From contig JAWWNJ010000079.1 in assembly GCA_037176885.1 (NCBI GenBank), forward strand, positions 434,001-498,000: 64,000 bases of DNA. The letters run 5' to 3'. The notes under the pieces are model-generated. The model was not told the origin of the DNA and made no database searches. It saw only the letters and a list, made by a program, of their open reading frames with translations. Below, piece after piece: positions 35,929 through 48,782 of this stretch; within the stretch, counting starts at the first letter, position 1, and the number at the start of each line of letters is the position of its first letter. This DNA comes from Favolaschia claudopus. Lineage: Eukaryota; Basidiomycota; Agaricomycetes; Agaricales; Mycenaceae. Both the position numbers and the translations under genes were made by a program.

Positions 35929-37350
35929 ATGGCAGACTCCTTCGTACTTCATCAGTACGGTGCCGACGCCTTCAATGCTCGGTATCAAGAACAGGACGGC
36001 CGCGCAGCTTTCAGCGTGTAAGCCCGAGTCATTTTTCGGCGCTTGTGCATTCGACGGTCGCTCATGGTCATTGCCTACAGATCTCCCGTACGCCAGCTGT
36101 TTTCGGGACACCAGAATCTACTCCTAACCCCTGTCATGTCTTAGGCCTCTCACAACCCAAATCTCATCGTCAAGCTCTCGCGTGAGGCCCTGTGGTCGCA
36201 GCATCACCCCGGCACGATGGGCCCCGACGCCGCGTATTTTTACTTCGGTCCCTCCCGCCCGTCCTACTCGTCAGTCTATGGTGCGGGGACTCCCACGCCA
36301 ACGCCAGGATTCATCGTGTACGGGAATAATCGCAATTCGATCCCCATGGGACATCTCAGACGTCAGAACCGAGAGGGCAGTCCGTACGTCCGCTCCTTTA
36401 CCCTTTTCTTCCCTCACGGGCCCTTCACTGTGCTTTGGCATTGCCACCGTTCTTCCCGGTTTGCGCCTGGTGGAGCTATATTCTTGGGTCATCTGTGATT
36501 CCAGTGTTTTGGATGGGATTGCGGCGACGTGTCAGACGACCAACTCTAATGCTGTTTATTCACAGGTCGCGGTATTTCACGGCTCAAAGTGGACGAGATT
36601 ACAAGTGGAAGATTACTGCCCAGCGAATGGAGGTGAGTATCTTGACTCGTCGTCTTTCCTTTTCTTTCCTTCGTTTCCGGGCGTCAGTAAATGCCGGGGG
36701 TACATTCCATCGCCACGCGATCAGGCGAAACGCGAAAGAAGCGAAGACTCTAGCCACGCGTGCGTCTTGCGTCTTTACTTCTTGGAGCCTCGGCACCTCC
36801 AGTCAATTCGTCTCATCTCGGCGGGCGCCGAGGACGTGTGTGCGTACCTTACACGTATTCTCCCGGGTTCTCTGCCAGCTGGCAGGCACCCGATCGTTCT
36901 TGCACCACCGGAATGAGCGCGAGCCGCACCAGCCATAATGAACGCGGGACGATGTGGACATGACCGTCATCTTTACGTATGCTGGTCAAATATACCGCTG
37001 CTTCAGACCTTGAACGATCGTATCGTGGGCATGTCCTTGCGCACCCGTGTGGGCATCTATTCTAATCGACTTACCTTGGCCTCGCTACTCTGGCCTTTCT
37101 CTCACCTACGTGCACTGTTATCCGTTTATTTCACTCACTCCTTCACACGATATAACCCCTTGCTGACCATCGCTCCCTCGCCTAACAGCTCACGGACGGC
37201 CGCACAACACTCGCAATATGGGAGCTCTCCCAACCGAACGACCCCTTCGATGCACGGATAACGATAAAGCAGGCGGGCTTATCCCTCGTTACAGAGATCA
37301 TGACGACGCTGACGATAAATCGAATGAGCGAGAGTTTGGGGTGGGCATGA
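35929..37350 (+). CDS. DUF6593-type protein
   Basis: Exons 35929-36017, 36081-36087, 36145-36383, 36566-36632 and 37189-37350 close in frame to 187 residues. The second exon is only 7 nt. Family landmarks are [11 protein letters not shown] near the start, [16 protein letters not shown] in exon 4, and the last exon [18 protein letters not shown] to [17 protein letters not shown]. These match the agaricomycete DUF6593 pattern, a small mostly beta-strand domain of unknown function that occurs in large families in mushrooms. There are no signal peptide or membrane helices. The last intron (556 bp) is long for this locus, but both ends are phase 0 and the protein halves fit, so the join is well supported. 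Confidence 0.82.
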
Positions 37351-40300
37351 GCGGGGCCACGAAGAATGTGCTTTGAATCGCTTTGCAATCGCTTTCGACT
37401 TGTTCGTCTCCGCCCTCGCTCTTGCTCTCAGGAGCCTCCTCCGCGCTTTCACCTCAATCATCGCTCGCCACCCTCACTCAAACTGTGCTTTTCATCATCA
37501 TTAATGACCTTAACGTCCATTCGCCGCTCCTGCGCAGTCTCTCTGTCCCTCCACCATCGTATCTCGAATCCTCGCACCGCACCGCCCCCGCCCCCATCCT
37601 TCCCACACACACATACCTCTCGCTCAATCTACCCGTCGACCTTCTTCACTCCATCGCGTTTCCGATCCACCATCCAGTCTTGGTCCTTCCACCATACACC
37701 CGCCGCCACGAGGCAAGCCGATGCACACAATGTCTCACACCCTCCCCTCTGTGGCCGTGCTCGTCGCACACGAACCCGGGTGCAGTGATGAGCGGCTCAG
37801 GCGCGCACCGTCGATTGTGTCCCTGCCCATGATCTCGCGTTTCCCACACGACATTCCTCGCTTTCCTGCTGCATTATGACCTCCGTCCGTGAACAGCTCT
37901 ATGCCTATGCCGGGCCCTCCCTGCGCTGGCCGGCGCTCCGTTGTCCGCCATAGCCATCATACTTCGTCTTGCATCTTTCTTCGCCATCATCATCATCCCT
38001 GAGGTTTGCTAAATCTCAGGGCCACTGCCGCACATCATATCATATCATGATTTTCTGTATCATATCATCTACCGCCGCCCATACCATCTGCTTCGTCGAA
38101 TGACAAAGCCTGAAATATGAATAAACGCCGTACTTCCTACAAAGCTCGCTATATCTGTATCCTTATTCCCCTGCTTTTGTCTCAATAACATGAAAGTTCA
38201 CTGATTCCTTGGTGCTAATCATTGGGTGGGGAAAAGATATCAAGAACAATATTCGATATAATTCGTCGTACCTCTTCAAGTTCCCATGGACCGGAAACCG
38301 AAAATGAAGACGAGACCAGGAAGATGACCGCAGCATGCTTTGCGGAGGATGGACGGCGACTCTCAGACTCGATTGGAAGGATCTTCCGGCGTTGACACGC
38401 GCCGGAAACACATAACTTGGTCGAATTTGATATGTACCACTTCTCGCTCATTCGAAGGCAGTCTTCTTCTCCGTCCACTGCAATCGATGGGTATTTCAAG
38501 GCGCATGGGGGTAAGTACTGTAATGTCGGCGTCGAAAAAAACAAATGCCGTTAGGCTTCCCTATTCTCGGCGGCAAGATCTTGCCAAGTTTTCTACAACT
38601 CAGTTCGAATTCTCCGGCGGTGAAGGCGGTCTAATGTTCCAGGGATTCAGAATATATCAGTGTTCCAGTATACCAGGCAAATAACAGGAGATGTTAAATA
38701 CTGGCCTCCATTTGGCTTGCATACACATGATTCTCTCCCGCACGCGGTATGCAGGCAACGAATATCACGAGAGACTATCCTTGGAAACGCGACCAGCAGC
38801 TAGCTTCGGTGGCCAGCTCTTAAACCCCTTAACATCCCTCGGGGCATTTTCTCTCGGCGTCTTCTCTCCGCAGATAGACCACCTGTAGCGCAGGGGAAAG
38901 GAGATCACGTACCGAGTACGGGAAGCGAGCCGAAGCTGAGGCCCGGCGGTGCGACGGTACGTTGGCAAGGTACGTCCCGCGGACCGTCTCAGCCCGAGCC
39001 CGTCTTCCCCGAGAAAAGAATTTGAAAACACGAAGAAATTTCGAAGACACGATCCGCCTACAATACGAAAACCAGGATTCAAATTTCAATCCTGCAAAAT
39101 AAGTACAATGCTCCAGCAGGGCCCTGGCCAATGAGAATTCTTTTCAGGTCAAAGACTGGAAAACAAGTATCAGAAAACATACGGAGGTTTCAGCAACTGA
39201 GGTGATACACCGGTGACCAACTTCAAGCCCTCAAACATCTCATTCGGATCCGTGTCGCAACCGTTAATTAAGCGAATGGGTTTCCACACGTGTCAGCCAC
39301 GCGAGGATTCGGTCCGATTCCGGCCACGCGAGCGGTACCACCACGTGCGTCTCGTCGCAGTCGGGCTTCGCGATGGGGATCAACGAAGTCGGTGATCATT
39401 GATGCGCTGGTAAAATGGCGGTGAGCCGACGGAAAGAGACGGAAGAACGGGAAGATCGACAGTCACTCACAAACTGCTGATTCACACATAGAACACGCAA
39501 GCGTGCCTTCGCTCGGGCATGATAACCGTTTCCTTCGAATTAAAATCACTAGCTTCAAAATGCGCGAGTCCAGAGCAATCTCGGAGAACGATTGAATTAC
39601 CGCAAATTTTGTAAGGTTATCCCTGTTATCCACGCCTGGAACCAGGTACTCGGTCCCTGTAGGCGGTTGTGGGTTGCAACGGTGAGAGACCGAATGAATA
39701 CTGTGGAGCAATAGAATAAATCATTTATTGCCGCGTGTAACGGTGTAGGAGATCCTCTCACATTTTGCCGCAACGGTAAGTAGCGAGCTGTACCCACGAA
39801 CACGGAGTAAAAAGACGATGTGAGGCTGCTGGAACTAGGGTGGTGTAGGTGAGAAGGCATCAGCCTAAAACGAGTTACTTACAAAGCTCGGGACAACAGC
39901 CACCAGATGCAGAATGACTGTGTATGAAGTGAAAAGGTACCACCTTGGTACCGGCGAAACACTAAGAAGTTTTATGAGGTAAGACTTCAACTGCGTCCGA
40001 CTTTCGGGGGTTGTTTTCGAGAAAAGGGGCGGAAATCTCTTCTTGCTTGTATAAACGGGAAGTGATCAGCTGATGATCGATGAGCTCTTGGAGTAAAAAA
40101 AGGTAGGCGATTACGGCCATCTGTAGGAAGACCAGCGAAGTGTCGTGGGTTCAGAGGTTGGCGCTTTCCGGTAACATAACTAGGAGTGACCCGCTGGGTT
40201 GGGTGTCGTATTTCGAGAGTCGAGACGAGCTCGCGCTCCAGACCAGCACCGGCAATTCTACCAAATTTGCGCTGCAAACCTATCACCACCTACCTGGGGG

Positions 40301-41487
40301 GAATCAATGCCAACGAATCGTCCCCAAGTCCTGCGATACTTCAAAGATGAAGTCAACGAGCATTCGAAGCGATTCGTGTGTTCAGGTTCATATTCAACTG
40401 ATAAAGCGGAAAAATATGAGCAACAAAATCGAACTCAAGGTCATGCAAAGAGCATTCGCACCTGCAGCTTGAATTACGAAGATGTTAAGAGATACGGATG
40501 GTAGTGGAGAGTTTGAACGAGTCAACGGTTCCACAGAGCGTTTAACAGTCAATCCGTGATATTGGCAAGGAAACGAAAGCCATCCGAAACCGAGACAGAT
40601 AGGGCATTGACCAGGCAGCATGAGATAGTTTTTGGAAGATCGAAATTCAATTATTCCACAGGCAATTGAGTCGGATTTTGGTCGGATTGACAAACAACGC
40701 AAATTCTTGTTGTCGAAGCGGGGTCGTGAAGCATCTGTCGATCTCAGTCCATTCAACTCAAATACGGTATACCTAGCTCAGTCAAGACTCACGCAGAGAC
40801 CTAACGGAGTATTGATGGAGTAGGTAGGAGACAGAAAGTGGCAAAGCTGTGAAAACAAAGAGTCGTCGGAAGCGATCACCGATGATCGGATTTAGCGGCC
40901 GAACATTGCTTGCTTTCTCCTTCCACGTTGAAATCGCCCCTCGATCCAAGGCGTGCGCTCCTGCTTTTGAGGATCAAAAAATTTCTCTACGATAACTATG
41001 ATTGACAACGACTCCGTATGGATAATTTGGGAGATAGGTGTACAGAACTCATGAAGGACTTACTAAAAGTTCTCAAACTAGCGTTAGGCAATAATTCAAG
41101 TCCAGGAAAGTAAAGCTCGCAAGAACTTCGTTGTCGTCACCTGAACGTAACTAAGCCGTTTGTGCAACATGTTTGTTATCAGTATTTGGCCGGCTCAGGG
41201 AGACAGATCACGTCCGAAAACCTCCGCCGTAGACGGGTCCCGGTATAGCCGGCGTTGTAAAGGTCAAACTAGCTTTCGAGGTATTGTAAACTTAGGCAAC
41301 CATTCAAGAAACAAAGACCAAACAAGGAGTCGATTCCGGTCCCCGTTCCGGCTGACTCACTTCCCGTGCTCTGTCAGCGATAAAGCTGACAGATCAGCGC
41401 TACCTATATGTACACTGCCGCCAATTCTTCGACGAATCCAACACGATCCCGACCGAGAGACAATCACCCTCACATTTTCTGCAATTC
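37351..41487. other. 4.1 kb without recognisable gene
   Basis: The first 800 bp are pyrimidine-rich downstream sequence of the DUF6593 gene. The remainder contains only short open frames without motifs or splice-consistent chains. Confidence 0.5.
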
Positions 41488-42669
41488 ATGACAATCACTC
41501 AAGAACCTTCTGCCCCTCTGGTTGCAGTTATCGGCGCAACAGGGGCTCAGGGCGGCAGCGTCGTGCGAGGACTCGAAGAATCCAACAAAGCCTATCGCGT
41601 TCGCGCGTTCACGCGAGACGGTTCGAAGCCCGCGGCGCAAGATCTCTCAAAGAGAGGTGTTGAAGTGATCACTATGTCGCTGATCATTGAGAACAAGGAG
41701 CAAGTGTACAAGGTTTTCGAGGGAGTTGACTTTGCATTCGTACGCAGATAAATTTTCTCCTCAATCAAAAGATTATTGCTGACCCTATAATTTAGCTCGT
41801 CACGACCTGGGAAAATGGTCGCAAGGAGAAGGTCAGCTCACCTTCTCTAGCGACACTTCCAATCCTGAAATCATTCTGCAGGAAGTAAATGAAGGGAAAC
41901 TCCTCATCGACGCATCGAAAGCCGGCGGCGCCTCACGCATCATCTGGTCTGGTCTCCCATCCTACGACAAGCTCAGCGGAGGCAGAATCGTGGATGCGCA
42001 CCATTTCGAGAGTAAAGCCGTTGTGACCGAATACGCTCGCGAATCCGGAGTGCCCTTCGTTGACTTGCAAGCCGGATTCTACGGCACCAACCTTCTTGGC
42101 TTCCTCCCATTCCTTCTCTCGAAGCAGGCAGATGAGACATACGCATTCGCTTGGCCCGTACCACCTACCCTGGAGGTTCCGTTCATCGATATTGCCCAGG
42201 ATTACGGGTTGTGGGCGCGGTATATGTTTGAGCTCGCGGTCGATGAATTTCCACATGGCAAGAGCATCGTGACTCATAGCGAGATGATCACGCTTCCTCA
42301 GATGGCGAGGCAACTTTCAGAAGGTATGTGAACGAGTTAATGTCCGAGTCTCGCATCCTGTGATACTGATTAATATGATATTCTCAGTGACGGGCAAGGA
42401 AGTAAGGTTCAAACAAATCTCGTCTCGCGAGTTCGGGGAGAATGTACAGACTGCGGGATTCCCCGCCGAACCGATGGTAGCCGTATGGAAGGGCCTGGAT
42501 GAATTTGGATGTAAGCAGCATCTCCTCCAACGTATGCACTCGCATGAACTCACCGACATGTCTCTGACTTGTAGGGAAATCAACGACTCCGCACACCGTT
42601 CTCCCGAGACTCACGCGGACGTGGAAAGAGTTTGCAGGGACTTCGGACTGGAGCAAGGTGTTGAACTGA
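41488..42669 (+). CDS. NmrA-like NAD(P)-binding protein
   Basis: Exons 41488-41739, 41796-41831, 41882-42323, 42388-42510 and 42575-42669 close in frame to 315 residues, the usual length. The N-terminus VAVIGATGAQGGSV is the Rossmann-fold loop of the NmrA/HSCARG group (GxxGxxG); RAFTRD follows, where NADP(H)-preferring members place an Arg to bind the phosphate. Further landmarks are SRIIWSGLPSYDKLSGG, VPFVDLQAGFYGTNLL and the C-terminal TWKEFAGTSDWSKVLN. Members bind NAD(P) and act as redox-sensing regulators or atypical dehydrogenases in the cytosol or nucleus; which applies here cannot be told. It is the only intact one of three copies; the others are at 30036 and 48783. Confidence 0.88.
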
Positions 42670-42999
42670 ACAAATTAGTTCGAATTGTAATTTACCGATT
42701 GGTATAAATTCCATACTTGTAACAGTCCTCCATGATTTGGCGAATATTCGGAATCTAGGAGGTGGAAATGAGGTTTCGATATTCTCCATGCTGGTTGCGC
42801 GAATTCAAAAAAATCCGACCCGAAAAAAGCAGGTGCTTGTGGACCTGGAATCAAAGTCGCATTCAGTGATCTAGTCTCGAGCGCGTGCGACGTCCTTGAG
42901 CGAACAATTTCTATCGCACGTAGGCGCGGACGACGCGTTCAAGCAGAGGTCGGGTTAAGTCGGTGGGTTGCGAATCTTTTAGGGAGAGAAATGCGAGAA
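42670..42999. other. spacer, no gene
   Basis: Nothing recognised. Confidence 0.5.
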
Positions 43000-43290
43000 T
43001 ACCGTACAATTACGTTCAATTCGACAGGGGGTGTGACGCGTGACCCCCCGAAACCGATTCGACAAGTCGACAAACAGAAAATTTTGCGTGACCAAGCGCA
43101 AAATTCGGAAGAAAAAAATTTCCAAACCGCAAAATCTTCTCTTTTTTGCACGATTTGGGCGCTTTTTTGCTCACCGTGACGCTTAAGACGTTCGACAGCG
43201 ACCGTCGTGACGCGGGACCAAAACGCAAAGTTCGGATCGACACGGGGGTGCGTGACGCGGGACATCCGAATTGAACGTAATTATACGGTA
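43000..43290. mobile_element. TA-flanked MITE (Tc1/mariner-like ends)
   Basis: The ends are inverted repeats of about 24 bp, TACCGTACAATTACGTTCAA on the left and, as complement, TACCGTATAATTACGTTCAA on the right. The outer dinucleotide TA on both sides fits a TA target-site duplication as in Tc1/mariner elements. The interior is G/C-rich with GTGACGCG motifs near both arms and has no coding capacity. Confidence 0.7.
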
Positions 43291-43302
43291 CTCATTCGTA
43301 TT

Positions 43303-44092
43303 CACACCGCGGGAGCGCGCAAAAAAGGCTCCCCACAGTTAGATTTTAATTTTAGATATTGAGGTACAAAAAAAGTTCCTAATATAGTACTTTGATATCA
43401 AAGATAAAAGGCTCCCTAAAAGTTCCCCCGATTAGTCCGAAACTTAGGTGCAAAACAGGCTTGATCATTTTTGAGATAAAAAGGTGCGACTTAAGCGGCC
43501 CATTTCCGCGCAACTTACGCCGGGTATCAGGGCACCTGATTTTCCCTTCTTTTTCACAGATAATAAAGAGCTGTTTTTGAGCCTGTTTTTGAGCCTGATT
43601 ATTACATATAACGGGCTACACATTGCGGCATTGGGGCGCAAGATATGGCAAATATCAGGCTAGGTAAAAGTGGTCCTGATATTTGCATTATCTTGCGCAC
43701 CAATATGGCAAATATCAAGGCTAAGTAAAAGTGGGCCTGATATTTGCCATATCTTGCGCCCCAATGCCGCAATGTGTAGCCCGTTATATGTAATAATCAG
43801 GCTCAAAAACAGGCTCAAAAACAGCTCTTTATTATCTGTGAAAAAGAAGGGAAAATCAGGTGCCCTGATACCCGGCGTAAGTTGCGCGGAAATGGGCCGC
43901 TTAAGTCGCACCTTTTTATCTCAAAAATGATCAAGCCTGTTTTGCACCTAAATTTCGGACTAATCGGGGGAACTTTTAGGGAGCCTTTTATCTTTGATAT
44001 CAAAGTACTATATTAGGAACTTTTTTTGTACCTCAATATCTAAAATTAAAATCTAACTGTGGGGAGCCTTTTTTGCGCGCTCCCGCGGTGTG
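43303..44092. mobile_element. near-perfect 790-bp palindromic element
   Basis: The arms are about 43303-43690 and 43705-44092 and differ at only a few positions. The TIR starts CACACCGCGGGAGCGCGC and ATT occurs directly outside both ends (43300-43302 and 44093-44095), consistent with a 3-bp target-site duplication. The centre contains further CAAGATATGGCAAATATC hairpins. There is no transposase. The element begins 12 bp from the end of the TA-flanked MITE. High arm identity suggests recent formation or gene conversion between arms. Confidence 0.85.
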
Positions 44093-44474
44093 ATTGAGGG
44101 TGCAAAGGTTGATAGCGTCAAGATGTACCGCGGGAAGCGTTGACCGCAATGAGAGAAGAGAGCAAGGGAGAAGGCAGGCATCAAGCGTCAACAACAATCA
44201 CTGATCTGATCATCGGCTCGCTGATGCGAAACATAGGGGTCCGAAAGTCTTATCAACAAGTCTCGTCGCCGTTTGAATTCGTTTAGGACCTTCATGGAGA
44301 CAGATAATCCTCTCTGCATGGTGAGAATACATTCATTGAACCGAAAACCATTTACCCAAATACAAAGTGGAATAATCATACAGAAGTTGTACAGAAGTCA
44401 ATCATCATCGGAGACATAATGCTCTTGTTTGCCGTGCTGGCGGAGGAGGCAGGGAGGAAAATAGGTCGTTACAG

Positions 44475-47144
44475 TCAGTTTTTGGGGCGCTGACTCGTGC
44501 CATTGTTGGCCGGGAGGGCCATGCCGCTCTCGGTGTTGTTATAATATGAAGACGTGACATTCGTCTCGTTTCTTCCGAGTCTCGGTTCTGGAGCCTCGGT
44601 GCTGTTCGTGAGAAGTGGCGCTTCCGATCCGACATCTGGCAATACAAGGCCTTGCGCGTTAGGCGCTGCAAACCACCAAAGCGTAGTCTTCAAGGTAACG
44701 AAAAGATTTCAGTGTTGATTTGATGTGAATGGGAAAGGTCCTTACAACACCAACAGGGAATGTATACGTTGCCTGCATGCCGCGGAATTCTATTGTCGCT
44801 GTAACTGGCTGCGGATTCCACGACGAGGCGGCATTGTCGTTCCCTGAGCAGACCACTTTCAATAAAGGACGAACAATGCTGAAAATATAATACTAAACTT
44901 ACAGTTCATAACCACCAGCGCATAGCGATTCCAGTCCGACGACGATAAACGCTTGGTCGAGTATGCGCCGACTCGTAACGCCCAGTTGAGGCTGCCCTTC
45001 ACTGAGACGCCGATGCGCTTGCCCCACGGACCACCTGCGTCCTTAGGAATGATGGCTTTTGACGCTTGTGCCAACGCGTAGACTGGAGAAGAAAAGAAAA
45101 GAAATCACTCACTCGTTAGCGTCGAGGGAAACAGAGGAGAATGAGAAGACACCAACATTCCTGATTATACGAAAAAGAACCGTCGCTATTCACCGTGACG
45201 ATCGGCCGACATCCTCCACCACAGCTGCTCGAACCGGGAAGGATGGGCTGACCTTGCCCGTCTAGCGCTAAGTTTAACATGAGGCCGACCTCGGCGAAGT
45301 TCTCCAGACTACCGATCCACAGGTTGTCCATGTACCACTGGAAAGCAGATGAGAATGTCGGACACCGGATGCTATTGGAGTGTACATGCCTTGATATCAG
45401 ACCACCAATCCGATCCGTAAGTTCCGCTGCACTCGGTGAAGTAGATGTTCTTATCCTTTCCTTCAGCAGGTTTAACAAGGCATAATTAAAGAAAGGGCAG
45501 ACCTTGTTAGGAAACGCATTATGAAAGCTAGCTTGATTCGATACGCTTCCCGAGTAACCTGTTTTGTCGCGAGTCAATTCATTCCCCAGTTACTCAACGA
45601 AGAAATGATTCACAGTGAAACGCTACACCGTCGTAAGAACCTCCGTCATCGTTCATCTATGGATGAATGTCAAAGTCAGCGGGGAAAGTAATCGTATAGA
45701 ACGCGGGATTCACCAGCGTCACAGGGTATGCACCCGCATCATTCCAATTATGCTGGAAGCAATCGAATTTGAGCTCGAATAATTCGTGTGAAGCATTACC
45801 CACCTCATATCCCACAACTTTCACGCTGGACAACCCGTTATTGTTCAGCAAAGATCGCAGCGAAGCGCCAATTTGTCCCTCGATGGCTGCAAAATTTGTG
45901 GTCAAATCTAGCTGAGAAGCCAGGTTCATCGGAAATTACCGGGCGTCATCGTGCAAGTGGGGTATGTTGGGTTATTATTCTCCGGCTCGTTCTATAGAAT
46001 GATAACATCATAATGACAAGCAGATGGGATTGGGTAGCGGTTCGACGTACTTGCACAGATACCGCATAGATATTAATTCCCATTTGTTGGAATCCTTGCA
46101 CCGCCTTTAATAGATATGTTGGGTCTGACGCAATGCGATAAATTCGGCAGCAATGGGCGGGCGGAATGACGACGAACATGCACTGACGAGGTTCGACTGG
46201 ATAGTCCCGCCATTCATCGTTCCCGTTGTCTTCATCCAGGCCGGCTATTCATGCATCAGCGCAAGTTCGTTGAGAGGAAAACGAGCAAAAAAAAACGTAC
46301 TGGACTCCAAGGTAAAACATGCACCTTTAAGAGGTTTCAACATACTTTCATTGCCTGACAGAGTGGTAATATACGAACCTTCAAAGCGGGATTGATACTC
46401 AAAATATCCTTGATAACAGAAAACAAATACGACGGCGAGTTGTTCATGTTGAACTTGTTGAAGCTTGTATCGCCGCTGACGTCGTCCAGACTGTACACTG
46501 TTGCCATCGAGTCAGCTTTTCTCTTAGGGAAACGGAACAGGGTGCAAGGGAATCGCGATATACGGACCTTTGGCACTAAAATCAGACGCTCCGATCGGGA
46601 CGCGCAAGTAGGAAAATCCCGCTGCATCGGCGCCGTCTGCAACGGAGAACATATGCCCCAGAACGCTCCAGTAATTGGCGGAATTCTTGGACTGCTCATT
46701 CATCTTCAGCAAAGATGAATAATCAGAGGGCAATATAAATCCAACCTTGAGATTGTTCAGAGTTAACGCGGATGAATCGGCTGCACGGGAAGGAATTGAG
46801 AGTTGAATCATGAGTGATGGTCATAACGAATGAAGTGTCTAGGAAACTCACTCAGAGTGCCACCGAATCCGTTTATCGTCTGATAGGTGGTGGTTTCGCT
46901 GACGACGATATCGGCAGACGCAGCAGCGCCAGGTGAGCCAAAGTTGATAGGGCTACTCGGGGCCAGTGAGGTGAAGAGCTTTTGGCGATCCCAGGTCGTT
47001 TGCCACTACGAATCGAGTGAAAATTGTCAGGTACGAAGCCGCAATGGAGCCTAGCAAGCGAGGACTCACGATATCCCATATCTGTTGAGACGCAACATGA
47101 CTGAAATAGATGAAGATCCAAAACAGCAGGAAGAGGGAATGCAT
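44475..47144 (-). CDS. GH30 family glucanase, secreted (endo-beta-1,6-glucanase type)
   Basis: Eighteen exons close in frame to 566 residues: 47144-47070, 47005-46852, 46780-46746, 46703-46568, 46497-46379, 46324-46301, 46244-46184, 46124-46051, 45991-45940, 45886-45804, 45752-45714, 45656-45614, 45558-45503, 45455-45390, 45337-45157, 45082-44903, 44855-44746, 44687-44475. It starts with a signal peptide (MHSLFLLFWIFIYFSHVAS). GH30 landmarks are INGFGGTLTDSSAL, VPIGASDFSA, WSPPAWMK with TGTMNGG, QNEPENNNP (acid/base Glu), VAFHCYSG and FTECSG (nucleophile Glu), ending with the beta domain ATIEFRGMQATYTFPVG. The C-terminal Asn/Thr-rich tail is extra. Fungal members of this type cleave beta-1,6-glucan in walls. 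The intron after DIK uses a GC donor. The junction near SNLV (46184/46124) is the least certain. Confidence 0.9.
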
Positions 47145-47217
47145 GGGCGAGTGGCCCCGATCGGGTTGGCGCGAGGGGAGGGGAGGAGAACCTACAGAAT
47201 CGCGAGATGAATCCGCA

Positions 47218-47224
47218 TTTTATA
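47218..47224 (-). promoter_or_regulatory. TATA box for the GH30 gene
   Basis: TATAAAA on the minus strand about 75 bp upstream of the ATG at 47144. Confidence 0.5.
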
Positions 47225-48690
47225 ACCCAGCCAAGTCCAAACGGAGTCCCATCTCCCCCAAGTAAAGGGACAAAATTGGCAAAAGAAACCCGCCATTCGA
47301 CGAGAACGGCTTAACACGAACATGAACGGTCAATCCTAAGGCTATGGCTCGCCGGCACGCTCTATCCGTGTTTCCCAATTACCGAGCAAGTTCCGCGTTT
47401 ATGTGACCCATGGCCACAAACCGCGAGTCCGAGTCTTGTGTCGCGGCAGAAACCCAGATCGAGTATATCTCTGCACCCGGCATGAATCCAGAACTCGCGG
47501 TGCGTACTGATGACACAAATTGCACGCTGCGGATTGGGCTATTACCGTCTTGCTCTGCATTCCCGCCTCAGTGAGCCGTAACGGTGCTTGACACGCATCC
47601 TGGCTTGAACACCCATCGAAATCACAGGGTTCGTGAAATCCGCTCTGTCGCTGCCGGTAAGCCGGAGGAGGATGTCCACGTGGATTCCTTGAATTCCGTC
47701 GAGTTCCATATCTAGAAAGTTTTAAATATAGATGGACCTGCGTTGTGAGGGAGGAGCAGATAAAGATACTCGGCGAATAGTGTTAAGAGTGTCAAAATAA
47801 GAATAACGGTGCCGTCGTTGATGTTGTGTTGCGCCGTTCAGTGTTATTCCGCAGCCGCCGGATGGGATGTCTCATTTCCCTGCTAAGAGAATGTCAGCTG
47901 GTCGAGGGAACGGTGAAGGTGAATACCGAGCCTCCGCTACTCACGAGCCAAGCATTTCTGCTCTGAGTCAAGCGAAAAATTGAGGCCGGGTGGATCATCG
48001 TGTTCGAAAAGCGTTCAATGCGGATGATCCTCGCTCGTGTCCTTTCTACGCAAATTTTCACGACCTGTCCTCAACCGAAAATGAGATTCGTAGCATATAG
48101 CGCGGAGCAATTATACGGCAAACCTTAGCTTGCATGAATACATCTGCCGCATCCAACAAGAGTCCGCCAATCGATCAACCAGAAGAAAACACATGACGTC
48201 GGTTGAAAGCTTCGTCTATGAGCGGTGAGGGTGATCTGGGGCAACGAGTAAGAAGCGGAGGCTGACGCTCGTCACTGACTCGGACCCAACAAGAATCGGC
48301 ACTGGTCCCGTAAAGCACCAGATGGTGGCACAAAATCTGGGGCGCAAAGAGTACGGAGTGAAGGAAACCCGGGTCTCAGGCGCAGCGGTCTTCACGGAAC
48401 ATACGAACCTGACCAGACAAGAACTTGTAGCGTATTCAAAGATTGTATCGGCTCTTATTTGCTATTTGCTGAGGGAGGAGAGCCTGAGTACTGGACGGCC
48501 GGGGAGACAAAGCAGAAAACGATATACGCGGAGGTCCCGTGTTGAGCGATGAAGATGATTTCACGCCAAAAAGCCCGAATCGGTGAGTTGACGGTGAGGG
48601 ATCAAGAGCTGGTGTATTGTTTTCCGGTGAATTAGCCAAGCATCGACAAGCATCACCACATCTCAGCTCGGCACTGACGGCCGCAATGTT
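47225..48690. other. no recognisable gene
   Basis: About 1.5 kb upstream of the GH30 gene. Short frames only; no supported feature. Confidence 0.5.
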
Positions 48691-48782
48691 GTCACAGTGA
48701 CATTCGGCAGTTGGCGGCGTGCCTCGGTCACTCGGCATTACGTCCGTTGGCTGATGCGTATGTACGGCGCATCAGCCCGTAC

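Noticed and set aside
36182..36916. 244-codon plus-strand frame
   Set aside because: Uses the wrong frame of the DUF6593 exons and reads through their introns; the spliced model matches the family.
43392..44003. Two 62-codon open frames, one on each strand (43392-43580 and 43815-44003)
   Set aside because: They are mirror images produced by the palindromic element and have no independent support as genes.
46189..46300. Alternative donor GTCAGT after SNL in the GH30 gene
   Set aside because: It leaves no acceptor in the right phase before TYLLKAVQGF; the GTGCAT donor 4 nt downstream does.
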